Origin: Turbatrix aceti
Taxonomy: Eukaryota; Nematoda; Chromadorea; Rhabditida; Panagrolaimidae
DNA length: 64,000 nucleotides
Direction of reading: 5' to 3'
Assembly: GCA_963969345.1 (NCBI GenBank)
Contig: OZ017770.1
Span: forward strand, 5,961,246 to 6,025,245
Made by a program: the position numbers and the translations under genes
The notes under the pieces: generated by a model
The model's input: the letters and a program-made list of their open reading frames with translations, nothing else
Database searches by the model: none
Told to the model about the DNA's origin: nothing
Shown here: piece after piece, positions 1 to 9,850 of the stretch
How the letters are laid out: each line of letters opens with the position of its first letter
How positions within the stretch are numbered: the first letter of the stretch is position 1

Positions 1-345
1 GCCAAGCGTACTGCCAAAGTCGACGAAAATGGCGGTGGAATTGTAGCATATCTCTCGTCGTACATTCAATCCTTCTTCATGCTGGAGCTCTCTCGTCAGT
101 ACTCCATCGCCGACGTCATCGATGCCAACAACATTGATACGTACGAAATCATCGGTCGCGCCAAAGTCCTCGTCGACGAGGGTGATCTCGAAAATGCGGT
201 TCGCCTTCTGCAGCTTCTTCGCGGTGAACCCCGTCGGATTGCGAACGATTGGATTTCTGACACCCAGGAGCATCTTGCGACGCGGTTCTTGGCTGAGCTT
301 CTCGTTGCCCACGCTGCGGCTACCAGCATTCGCTCCGTCTACTAG
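1..345 (+). CDS. immt-1: MIC60/mitofilin C-terminus (partial, 3' end)
   Basis: The reading frame is open from base 1 to the TAG at 343-345, so only the last 114 codons are in the window. The residues match the conserved C-terminal mitofilin domain of MIC60: a helix ending in the block VLVDEGDLENAVRLLQLLRG, then the EPRRIANDWISD block, then a helical tail rich in Ala and Leu. MIC60 is the core subunit of the MICOS complex of the inner mitochondrial membrane and its C-terminal domain shapes crista junctions. The N-terminal transit peptide, membrane segment and coiled coil lie off the window. Nematodes carry two paralogues (immt-1, immt-2) and the tail does not decide between them, so the symbol is tentative. 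Confidence 0.85.
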   Translation, partial: AKRTAKVDENGGGIVAYLSSYIQSFFMLELSRQYSIADVIDANNIDTYEIIGRAKVLVDEGDLENAVRLLQLLRGEPRRIANDWISDTQEHLATRFLAELLVAHAAATSIRSVY

Positions 346-1353
346 GAATAACAATTGCCCTTTGCTTTTAAAGAAGATACTGTTTTGCGAGTGTAGTAGT
401 GTTAAGGTGTCATAAATGAGACTTATTACGAATCTGTGAAAGAACAGCGATTTTTGTTTGTATGTTTTTTATTGTCGTTCAGAATTTTCCGGTCAGAGGG
501 AGTGTATTGAATTGAGCAGAGTATTATTGACAATTATGACTACTATCAGCTGCTATACAAATATACAATATCACGCACGTGAAAAAAACTTGGCAGATAG
601 GCAACCAAATAAGCCGCTTTTTGTTTCCGATCGTCAAAATATTTTGCCAGTTCAACCGGCCACGTGATTTCATATTTGGCACCACCATGATCTCTGCGAC
701 CTGTTGCACAACAGCTTGCATTTTCAGTGAGGTCACTAACACTATTGACTGTCCGGTTGCTCCCTTAGACAAAATGCGGAAATCGAAAACTGTTTCGTTT
801 GATATTTTTTGCTTGTTGTCTTGTATCAAAATGCCTGTGTTTTTTATGCTAACCGGCATTTTGAAAACTCCGTGCATTTTTTTTAATTTTCATAAAAATT
901 GCACGACATTTTCACGATGCTACCATACTTTTTTACTAGAAAGCTGATTGTGAGGTGTCAATTGATGACTGTCATGTGAAAGTAGCGACCGGACTCAGGT
1001 CTAGATTGACGGTTTGGGTTTTTTGTGACGTTGTTCGATCGTTGCCCTCTTGTAGTAGCTTCTTCCCGGGGCTCACTGATGGTGTGATTTTGGCGGAAGG
1101 CTAAGTTTGTTGATAACGACACGGGCGGTTGTGCTTGTATGTATTGATACGCGATACACCCCAAATAAGATGCGACAAATTGACGGACGGCCGTACTATC
1201 GGTGAGGGAGAGGGCAGCTCTGTCAATCATTACTTATGCCTGCGTTTGCATTGTGAAGAACATTGCCTTGTCTTTTCTGTCTCATCCGTTCGAGTACTAT
1301 TCATTTTTATATCGTTTTTCGAATTTCACAATTTTTTGTATTTTATAGCCAAA
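346..1353. other. Intergenic, no gene recognised
   Basis: About 1 kb between the MIC60 stop and the reductase start. It contains moderately long open frames on both strands that overlap one another (around 524-947), without recognisable domains or splice context. It should hold the MIC60 3' UTR and the promoter of the next gene. Confidence 0.6.
1339..1353 (+). other. Splice acceptor just upstream of the reductase start
   Basis: A T-rich tract ending in TTTTATAG at about 1348 lies 5 nt before the ATG at 1354. It is either the acceptor of a 5' UTR intron or a spliced-leader trans-splice site. No upstream donor exon is evident, which leans towards trans-splicing. Confidence 0.45.
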
Positions 1354-3253
1354 ATGCTGCAAGAAAATCAGCTACCCAGCGTCGCGCAGGTCTACGAGGG
1401 ACGAACACTCTTCGTCACCGGTGCGTCGGGTTTTCTCGGCAAAGTCATGCTTGAGAAACTGCTGTACTCCACCGAGGTCAAGCATATCTACATTCTTATG
1501 CGGGAACTCAAGGGACACACCGTCGAAGAGAGATGCCGCAAGCTTCTGAGCTCGCCTATCTTTGACCGCTTGCGGCAGTCCGACGCCGGCAAGCTCGACA
1601 GAGTTACTGCGGTAGCTGGTGACTTGCTGCACGATAACTTGGGCCTGAGCGAAGGCAACCTCAAGACACTCAGCGAAGAAGTCTCCATCGTCTTTCACTG
1701 CGCTGCCACCGTGCGATTTGACGAAATCCTCCGCGTTGCCATTCAGATGAATCTGATTGGAACCCAGAGATTACTCAAGATCTGCAAGACCATGAAGAAC
1801 CTTGTGGTGAGTCATTTTCGTGGGTCAGGCATCAATTTTTGATCATTTGCAGTCTCTTGTTCACGCAAGCACTGCTTATGCAAACTGTCATCTCCGGGAA
1901 ACCAAAGAGCACGTGTACAAACCGCCAGTCGATCCTGAAAAGCTGATTGACGGTTTGGAATGGATGAGCGACGACATGATCAAATCCTTGACTCCGCATC
2001 TCCTGGAAGAGCGTCCGAACACGTACACGCTGACAAAGGCTCTGACCGAAACGCAGATCTTCAAGGAAGGGGGAGATCTGCCGCTCATCATAGTCAGGCC
2101 TTCGATCATCACCGCTGTTTGGCAAGAGCCGCTTCCCGGCTGGATCGACAATTACAACGGTCCCACTGGCATCATCACAGCTGTACGGCCTTTTATCTTA
2201 TTTTGTAGCTGTAAAAATCTGTACTTTTTAGGTTGGAAAAGGCGTTATCACCAACATGTGCGGACATGGGGATTCAAACGCCGATATCATCCCGGTTGAC
2301 ATTGTCTCAAACATGCTTATCGTAGCTGGAGCACATCGTGCGACCACAGAGTACGTTTTGACAGGTCATAGCATTCGAAGTCTAAAGTCCGCTTGTTTAG
2401 ATACAGCGAGATACCCATCATTCACTGTGCTTCGGGAGAACTCAATCCAATTAAGTGGGGACGTATCGTGAATTTTCTGCAGCGCTTCTTCCACAAGTAT
2501 CCGTTCGATGACTGTCTCCGTGCGCCTTCCACGTACTTTCACTCTAGCCAAAAAATGTTCATGTTCAACTTCTACTACAAACACTACATTCCAGCCCGGA
2601 TCATGGACGCCGCCCATCATCTCGTCGGGAAAAAAGCAACGTATGCATTTTTTGATAGTTGAGTCATAAAAAAACCTTTGAACTTTAGAAGCGTAAAGAT
2701 GTACTCGAGAATTTGGAAAATGATAGAAACGCTGCACTTTTTCACAACCAGGGGTTGGACTTTCGAGTCACAAAACCTTTTGAAGCTCTGGAACGTCCTT
2801 TCCGATGAAGACAAGATCACGTTCAACTTTGACGTCACACAAATCGACTGGGATGACTACCTTTTCGATTACGTCATGGGCATCAGGCTTTACATGCTGA
2901 AAGAAGACCTCGACAACATGAACAAAGCACGAGCGAACCTTGCATGGTCAGTTTTGCCTGTTTTCAGCGTTAAACCTGTGTACATGTTATTTTTAGGCAA
3001 AAGCAAGTTGCACTCTACTGGAACGCAGCTTTTTGGGCACTGATTGTCCGGATTTTTGCTTGGTAAGACTTTTTTGAAGTGAATTGCAACAATCGTTACC
3101 TCAAATTTCAGGCGACGAACTCGAATGCAAAAATGGGCTGTCTGGCTAACAGGTTTTATTAGCACCTACGCGTTACAAAACGTGGATTTCCGTGGACCGG
3201 TAAAGCTGAGGTCGATCGAGGATTACAAACACGCCACCCGCCACTCATCATAA
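1354..3253 (+). CDS. fard-1: Fatty acyl-CoA reductase (FAR family)
   Basis: Seven exons (1354-1806, 1853-2182, 2232-2350, 2401-2640, 2689-2946, about 2998-3063, about 3113-3253) join in frame to roughly 500 residues, the usual FAR length. Visible features are the N-terminal Rossmann NAD(P)H-binding motif TGASGFLGK, the catalytic YTLTKA (YxxxK), the HAST block before it, and a C-terminal sterile domain followed by a hydrophobic segment (YWNAAFWALIVRIFAW) that anchors FARs to the peroxisome or ER membrane. The family reduces long-chain acyl-CoA to fatty alcohols, feeding ether-lipid and wax synthesis. The C. elegans orthologue is fard-1. The start was chosen because it directly precedes the Rossmann domain and follows a splice acceptor. 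The gene is complete. Confidence 0.92.
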
Positions 3254-3296
3254 AATTACTAATTTTTACCCTTTCCTGAAAAATGGTTTTTTGTCT

Positions 3297-3302
3297 AATA
3301 AA
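3297..3302 (+). terminator. Poly(A) signal AATAAA of the reductase gene
   Basis: A canonical AATAAA lies 44 nt after the TAA stop, in the roughly 310 nt gap between two convergent genes. Confidence 0.6.
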
Positions 3303-3563
3303 TGTCACGTTGTTAGTTTGACTGTGATCTATGCTGCACATAGCGCTGTTCATACATTTTAAAAACAATTATTTCATGACAAAATTTTAGACTCAGAACC
3401 AAAACTTGACAAAGCTAACATCTAGCAGTACTAAACCAAAAAACAACAACAACTATCACCGGGGATCAATTCGATTTCCCGGGAGTCAAATGTGAAATCA
3501 ACAAACCAACAAATAAACATACAAACAAATGACGACATCATCGCAGGTTTTTCCGCTGTTTTC

Positions 3564-4187
3564 TCAGAAGTTGTGCAGCATGAACTGAATCAGACCGCAG
3601 ACGCAGAGGCACAACGCGGCCATGTAGGCGTAATGGTAGGCGCCACGCTTGATCATCATCTAAATTTCGCGTAATAATTGGCATATACGGTGTTCCAAAC
3701 AAACCCAGTGGTATACGACGTCAACATGAGCAGCTCCACGCCACACACCGTTCTCGTAGCAGTCGTAGATTCCGTTATGAACGAGATTGGCGCGCATGAT
3801 GAAGAGGAAGGCGATACGACTATTAACACTGAGAGTATGGCCGTTGAATTTGAACGTAACAACCGGATTCTGAAATTTTTGCAGTAAAATCGGGAAATTT
3901 TGGTTGAAATGGTCAAAAATACCTTCGAATAGGTCTCGCACTGGAGGTAGATAGGCGTATTGGCATAGACAATGATCTTGGTGTTGTTCAGTACGTAGTG
4001 CTTGACGTGGTTGTACATGTTGAACTTCATGCTCACCGGACCGTCGGAATCGTTTTCCCTTGGCGGAATCGGACGCCTAAAAAAGCGGTCAGTGGGGCCC
4101 ATGAGCTCCGATCACACGTGAAACTTACGTAGCAGCCATCATGGCAAAGCCCAGAAGAAGAAACGAGGTACGAAGAAGAGTACTCAT
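3564..4187 (-). CDS. Small membrane-anchored single-Ig-domain protein
   Basis: Four exons on the minus strand. The start at 4187 opens a hydrophobic signal peptide (MSTLLRTSFLLLGFAMMA). The next exons hold one Ig-like fold: a first Cys in YLQCETY, a hydrophobic strand FLFIMRANL, then the second Cys in the typical IYDCYENG context. The last exon, reached by splicing from GTC|GTATAC to AATTTAG|ATGATG, gives a hydrophobic stretch (YAYMAALCLCVCGLIQFML) and ends after a tail of only three residues. I read it as a cell-surface Ig protein of about 165 residues with almost no cytoplasmic tail, comparable in architecture to short nematode Ig proteins. I do not recognise an orthologue. The last intron donor is inferred from frame and membrane-segment logic and is the weakest point. 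Confidence 0.65.
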
Positions 4188-4520
4188 CGCGAGAAGTGAC
4201 AGATTTGATAAACACAGTCAAAACAGCAGCGAAGAACGCAGCAACAGAGTCAGTGAGTGACAAGAGATAACTGACCGACCGCGCGCGATTTCCGTTCGGG
4301 TGCCATGAGCGCCAATCTTTTTTTGCAAACCGCGAGCGCGTTTTTGCAAAAACAAAAATCGACGCGACCTTTGTTGAATTTATCTGGCTTTTTGTTTTTG
4401 TATTTTGTATCTGTCTTCTTTATTTGAGCGTTTATCAAATTACAAAATAATTTACTTTGCACAAAGAGAGGTGATACACATTCATATTGATCGGTAGGAC
4501 TTCGGATTGCTCTGTCAACG
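4188..4520. other. Intergenic spacer
   Basis: About 330 nt between two minus-strand genes: the promoter of the Ig gene and the 3' UTR of the homeobox gene. The sequence is T- and A-rich on the homeobox side. No other element is recognised. Confidence 0.5.
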
Positions 4521-5053
4521 TCACTGATCGCTGTCTACTGGCTTTGGCGAGGATGATTCACTCTTCTGTTGCAAGGTTAACAGACGCTGCCAATTATGTT
4601 GTTGCTGCTGCAAGAGCTGAACAAAATTATCATTGAGTGGAAACAACGGTGTATGAGTAAGTTTTTCGGGGTGATTGGTTTGAGGAGGACTGTTATCGGT
4701 CGAATCCAAAGCGGTAAGTGCATTTTGACGAAATTTAGTCTTGTAACGGCGGTTTTGGAACCATATTTTGATCTGAAAAGGTTTGAATGAATGTGAACGA
4801 TGGCAGAAAGACTTACTTGTTGTTGCGTTAGGCCAAGTAAAGCTGCCAATCCAGCGCGACGTTCAGGAGAAACGTATCGGTGGCAGCGAAACTCATTTTC
4901 CAGCCAGTGAACCTGCAAAGCGCTAAACGAAGATCGGCGTCGAGGCTTTGTCTTTGGTTTCTTGGAAACAGCATCCAGATTCTCGCTTCTCGATGGACAT
5001 AGCAGCTTCTCGATGGAAAAAAAATCAGAGGCTTTCTGGCAGCGATAGTTCAT
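4521..5053 (-). CDS. NK-class homeobox transcription factor
   Basis: Two exons are visible. Exon one encodes an eh1-like repression motif (FSIEKLL) near the N-terminus, then a basic stretch and the start of a homeodomain (RRRSSFSALQVHWLENEF). Exon two starts at IKIWFQNRRYKTK, so the intron falls between homeodomain positions 44 and 45, a well-known ancestral site in several homeobox classes. W48, F49, N51 and R53 are all present. The NRRYKTK end of helix 3 is the signature of NK3/bagpipe-type domains and the eh1 motif also fits the NK superclass, but helix 1-2 residues are divergent. A Gln-rich tail follows. The ATG at 5053 is the first in frame, giving a short protein of about 155 residues. 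A further 5' exon is possible. Confidence 0.82.
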
Positions 5054-5365
5054 CACTCGCAACTTTTTGAATTGTGATACTGTTGTCGAGTCGGCAAGTG
5101 TTGCGAATTAAGATGCGGCAACATCTGGAACTGCCGAATGCTAGATCGCTAATGACTTGTCGGCGCTTCACAAAGGTCGGTTGTTCGTAAAGTTGTACAA
5201 GCCGCTTGTTAACACATATGGCAGCCAATATGAGTTGAAAGGTGTCAACAATTGCCTGAGACCCTTTGTGAGCCCGTTTTCTTACGACAAATAGCTTTTT
5301 ATTAAAAACCAAATGTAAATATATTTGACGAAAAAAATTTACAACATGCCAAAAAGTTAAACGCA
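5054..5365. other. Intergenic spacer
   Basis: About 310 nt between the homeobox start and the stop of the upstream EB-module gene. It probably carries the homeobox promoter. No recognised motif. Confidence 0.5.
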
Positions 5366-6993
5366 TCAAGCACCCGAAACACGAGATTTGCTGCCGAATA
5401 ATTGCTCGACGCCGGTTAAAATTCGATTGAAGCTGAACGGATCATCGGGATTTGTGCAACGTGCTCCGAGAAGGGAATCCTAAATTTTTTGACGTTAATT
5501 TGTAAAACACGTTTTTGGTACTCACCGATTGCACAAAACCACACTGGCACTGGCACAAACCAAAGCGGCATTCGGCAAAGTTCGGGCACTGCTTTTTACT
5601 GACACAGCGCTCGCCAAGCGGCACTTTGGTCAGGCACTGGTCAACGACAGCAATATCCTCGATGCCGCACGTTTTTTCGCAAGTTGGGAAACGGTCGTCG
5701 TTGGTCTGAAAGTTTTACGCACGTTGCTGAATTTTTTTAAATATTGGCTGCTTACAGCGTGGAATCCAGGTCGGCATTCGCAGGCTCCAAGGACGCAGCT
5801 CATGCTCACTCCACCCTCGCACTGCTGATCTGTTTGGCAAGGATCATCGCGATGAGCAATGCTCAGACACTGTCCATTGATGTAGAGCGGCGTTGGGTCA
5901 CGACAAGGCCTCGGGCAGCACAGCGACGTCTTCCAACCCGGTTCGCTAATCGTAAAGCAGAAATGAGTCAGCGGACGACATTTTTGATCTTCTGCTGCGC
6001 TGTTGTCACAGGATTGGCTGAAACACGTCATGTTCGTTTACAAATCGATAGCCCGGCTACGCCGCACAAACCTCAAATCAGGTTCGCCGTAGGGACATCT
6101 CAGGCGGCAGCAGTGTCCAATGTACGGGCTACCGTAAGTCACGCATCGATAACCGATCGCGCAGCTATCGGTGGTCGCAGCGTTGTCCAGCATGTCAACA
6201 TCGTTGATGAACAATCGCCGACAGGACTGGTGGGGATGCATACCATCGGGGCAGACTAAAAGTCGCATTGAAAGTTGAAATAAGCGGAAAACTCACCTGC
6301 AAAGCATCTGTTGCGCATAACGTCTCGGGAAGTGCCCTGTGAGCACTGGCAAGTGCCACCGAGACACGAAGTAAAGGGGTCAACACAGTGAGTGTCTTTT
6401 TCGCATGGCTGGCCCCAATGAGCCACGCGGGTGCACTCTACTCCGTACAGTTGCTGGCCTGCGGGGCAAGCTGGAAAACAAGAAAAACAAATGATTATGA
6501 AAATTATAAAATTTGTAAAAAAGACACTTACGAACTGTGCATTTGCCATTGACCACGCTGCCACCCCAGCACTCGCATTTTCCATCGCGACACAAGAGTG
6601 GAGGCTTGCAGTCTCTTTGACAGGAATCGCCGATGTTGCTCGGGGCTGAATTGAACTCAATTCATCAAATCAGATTAAAAAATCAAAAAAATTGGCTTAC
6701 CCAGACGGCAGACTGTCACTCGATCATTGATATCGAATTCTTCAAAATTAGTCGGACATGTGCATCGACCGTCTCGACAGACTGTATTGGTGCCGTGACA
6801 TTCTTCGTCAAACAGGCATTTATTGCCGACGAGTTTTTCTAAAATGCAACATAAGCGTTTTTTTAGAGGAGGGATAAAGCTTACGTGTACATGGAACGTC
6901 AAAGGCTCCAAGAACAACACCCGTTTTACAGGCAAGAATAAAGACTAAGAAAAACAATAACGAATGCTTCACCTGAAAACTGCCAGCAGTCAT
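5366..6993 (-). CDS. Secreted cysteine-rich protein with several EB modules
   Basis: The start at 6993 opens a signal peptide with the core SLLFFLVFILACKTGVVLGA, followed by an early Cys. At least six exons then encode repeated cysteine-rich modules. Typical units are KCLFDEECHGTNTVCRDGRC with CTCP after it, and CVSKKQCPNFAECRFGLCQC. The spacing (about eight Cys per roughly 50 residues, ending in C-x-C) is that of EB modules, a domain strongly expanded in nematodes. The final exon carries no Cys-rich unit and ends FGSKSRVSGA. Exons sit at about 6993-6884, 6840-6700, 6650-6540, 6470-6300, 6260-5755, 5710-5525 and 5476-5366, with possible small introns inside the larger blocks. The protein is secreted or cuticle-associated; its biochemical role is unknown. 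Confidence 0.75.
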
Positions 6994-7398
6994 TGCAGCA
7001 CTCCCTAGCGGGCAGTGATGATCAGATTTTCTTTTGATGATCAAGGGCGGATAACCGGGGATACAGCGTATTGATTTCTTCTTCCTTTGCGCAGCACCAC
7101 GACCAGCAGCATCAAGTTGAACGTGCGCGGCGGCGAATCCGCATCCTTGCGTGGTCAGATAAATCAGTCATCAAAAATGGGTCACTGGAAAAGCGTGCGC
7201 ATCCAAACCGCATCCCCCTTCAGCAATGAATCATTTGTTTTTTGCAAACTTTATTAAATATTAAATGCAACATGGCCAATGTAATACTAACAAGAGGAGA
7301 ATTTAAATAGAAAGTCGTAAAACCCATAAAAAATATAAACGACAATCATTGTCTTATAATGCACTGACGGAGTTATGGCAGTGTATACGTGTTACGCA
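6994..7398. other. Intergenic spacer with calumenin 3' UTR
   Basis: About 405 nt between the EB gene start and the calumenin stop, both on the minus strand. The right half holds the calumenin 3' UTR and its poly(A) signal; the left half should be the EB promoter. Confidence 0.5.
7250..7255 (-). terminator. Poly(A) signal of calumenin
   Basis: TTTATT on the plus strand reads AATAAA on the minus strand, about 145 nt beyond the calumenin stop. Confidence 0.5.
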
Positions 7399-8580
7399 TC
7401 AGAGCTCAGCGGGGTCGTGTTTCTGGAGCTGCTCGCCGTAGTCAGTAGCCTGAGATCCGACAAACGTGTCGTAGTGCTTGATGACTTCTTCGGGGCTCAG
7501 TTTGCCGTCCTTGTCGTCGTCAGCGATGGCGATAAGGTGCTTAGCTTCAGCGTCGGCGTGGTCAAAGCCAATGGGCATGATCCAGTGGCGCATTTCCTCC
7601 TTGTCCAGCTTGCCGTCGCTGTCCTTATCGCGGTGTTCGGCGAACATTTCCCGCTCGGACTGCACCCAGTCGGGTTCCTTGCCGTTGAGCTCAGGGTAGT
7701 CGTCCGGTCGGTACATGTCACCGATGTACTCCTCGAGGCTGACGAATCCATCTTGATCCTTGTCGATGTCTTCCACCGTTTCCTACAACAACATAACTGT
7801 GTTTTAGACGCCAGCAGCCACGTTTTTCCCACCTGAACAACGATGTCAGCCATGTGCTCGCAGTCCTCAGGATGCATGAAGCAGCCGTACTCTGTGCGGT
7901 CCAGCTTTTCGTTCGAGTCGTAATCAGCAACCTTCCATCGGCGCTCGTCGCGAGCAATCATTCGCGAGTACTCAGGCGAAAGTTCCTGGCCTTCGCCGTC
8001 GGCGCTGCCGTAGACCATCTCACGGTAGTCATTCCATCCGAGGAGTCCTCCCTGGATCTTTTCCTCCTTGTAGTTCTTCCACGTACGTTCAACGTCGTTG
8101 TTGACGTAGCGCTTTTGCATAAAGTTGATGTGATCACGAAGTTCGTTTTCCTCGATGAAACCATCGTCATTCGTATCCATCTTGGGGACCAGCTTGCTAC
8201 AAAAATCTCAATTTAGCTGTCATTCATCACACGTGTCAAAATTTTTCATTCAATGTGTTATGCGCTGGCCTGGCGCTCGCAAACGATTGTGTCCAGGTGT
8301 CATAGCGTACAAAATCACTTACGCGAGTCGCTCCTTGCTATTCTCGGGCGTCAGTTGATCATATTCCGCGGCCGTGTCTTTTCCGAGGAAGGCTTCATGG
8401 TCGAAAGCAGTGTCGTGCTCATTTCCCTGAAAAAAGAGCGCACAATGTCTGAGTGAGTACACGTCAGCATAAACACAGGCTACACGAACAAACCTTGTTG
8501 TGATCGTGGTCACTCAGCTTTTCAGGATGATTGGCAAGAACTGCACAGACGCAGAACGCGGCTAGGATTAACAGTCTCAT
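7399..8580 (-). CDS. calu-1: Calumenin/reticulocalbin (CREC) Ca2+-binding protein
   Basis: Four exons. The start at 8580 opens a signal peptide ([16 protein letters not shown]) and an acidic [12 protein letters not shown] stretch typical of the CREC family. EF-hand loops are visible at [50 protein letters not shown] and [12 protein letters not shown]. The second of the usual six loops is degenerate. CREC proteins are low-affinity Ca2+ binders of the ER and secretory lumen; C. elegans CALU-1 affects cuticle and muscle. The length, about 315 residues, fits the family. The protein ends KHDPAEL rather than a clean HDEL or HDEF, so ER retention is uncertain. It is the last gene of a minus-strand run and diverges from the repeat-protein gene at 9851. 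Confidence 0.93.
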
Positions 8581-9850
8581 GTTATCGGACGGATTACCTG
8601 CAAAGAAGGGATAGGTAATTTAGTTGACGTGGAGAAGACACGCGAACAAAAAATAATAAGGTCAATCGATCGAAAGCGTGTTACACCAAAAAAGAGACGA
8701 GCTGCAACTAACTACTCGCTAAGAAGAACAGACTAAGGTCAGCGCCTCCCGGGCAGGCATCGACATATGTCTCAAAGTCGTCAGACGGCGTTCCGTTCGA
8801 GAGCTATGTACTCTGCTGGCCCCCGAGCAAACGCGCAAAACCACTGCAAAACGAAGTGCACAATGGGTCGGTCTCGCAATAGCGTGCGTATTCGAGCCAG
8901 CCAGTGGCAAAGCGCGAGTCGAGAAAGTTCTTCGCCTAGCACTCACTGGTCGCCACAATACTGGGCTAGCAGGATAGATATAATACCATTCGGGCGGACA
9001 CTTCCGTTCAAAAGTGAGCGACAGCTGCTGTCTGTCTCTCAGCTTTGGTTTTTTTCGATTGGCGATAGTATTGGTCAGCGATCTTCTTCACGAGAAGGCA
9101 TCTAGAGACAACACAAAAGCTACATCCAAATACAGCGGAGAGCAGCTTTGACTACTCACAACAAGAATCAAGAGAACGCAAGAAAATGGTCTATTTGAAT
9201 ATCGTCTGATAAAGTTGCCGTCCCACTTGACAGGCGTTTGCAGGGCTGCGCAGGCGTCGTTCAAAATTAGGGCATTTGAAAAACAGTCTTACTAAATAAA
9301 TAGCTTTTCTCAAGTTTGACATGTTCACGTCGGCGAATATTCTCGAAAAAAATACATACTTTGCGTTAAGTAATTTGACATTGATCAGAAAATCCTATTT
9401 GATTGATTGTAATCTGGAACGTTCTATGATTCAATGTGTTCAGGATGACATACGAATTATGAATACACATCTGTTTGTCTATTGCATGTTTTTCGTCTGC
9501 CCCAGCTTGCAAATGGGTTTTTTTATGATTATATGCAACACACCTTAAAAAGCATCTCGCAAATCTAAAAGTAAAATGATTGCATGATTTGTGACAACGT
9601 CGTAAAACCCATGTGCATTTGCATCTCAATGTATAGCACTCACAATTATCAGTTAGCTTAAAGGAAGACGGTGGCTTACAGCTATCGACGATAACGAGAA
9701 AAGGCGGACGAACAAAGAGCTGAAATTGATTATTAGTCTCGGCGTCAGGGAAGAGTCCAACGACGAGTTATCAGTTGTGTTCCTTTTGAGTTTGAGTGCC
9801 TGTCTTCAGGATAGTCGACTGTCATCGGTGGTACCGAAGTAGCTTGAAAC
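8581..9850. other. Shared upstream region of two divergent genes
   Basis: About 1.27 kb separates the calumenin start from the divergent repeat-protein start. A TATA-like AGATATAATA lies near 8976. No coding exon is supported here, although short open frames exist. It is the presumed promoter region for both genes. Confidence 0.5.

Noticed and set aside
524..947. Overlapping open frames of about 120 codons on both strands
   Set aside because: They overlap on opposite strands, have no recognisable domain, no splice or start context, and lie in the expected MIC60 3' UTR and reductase promoter.
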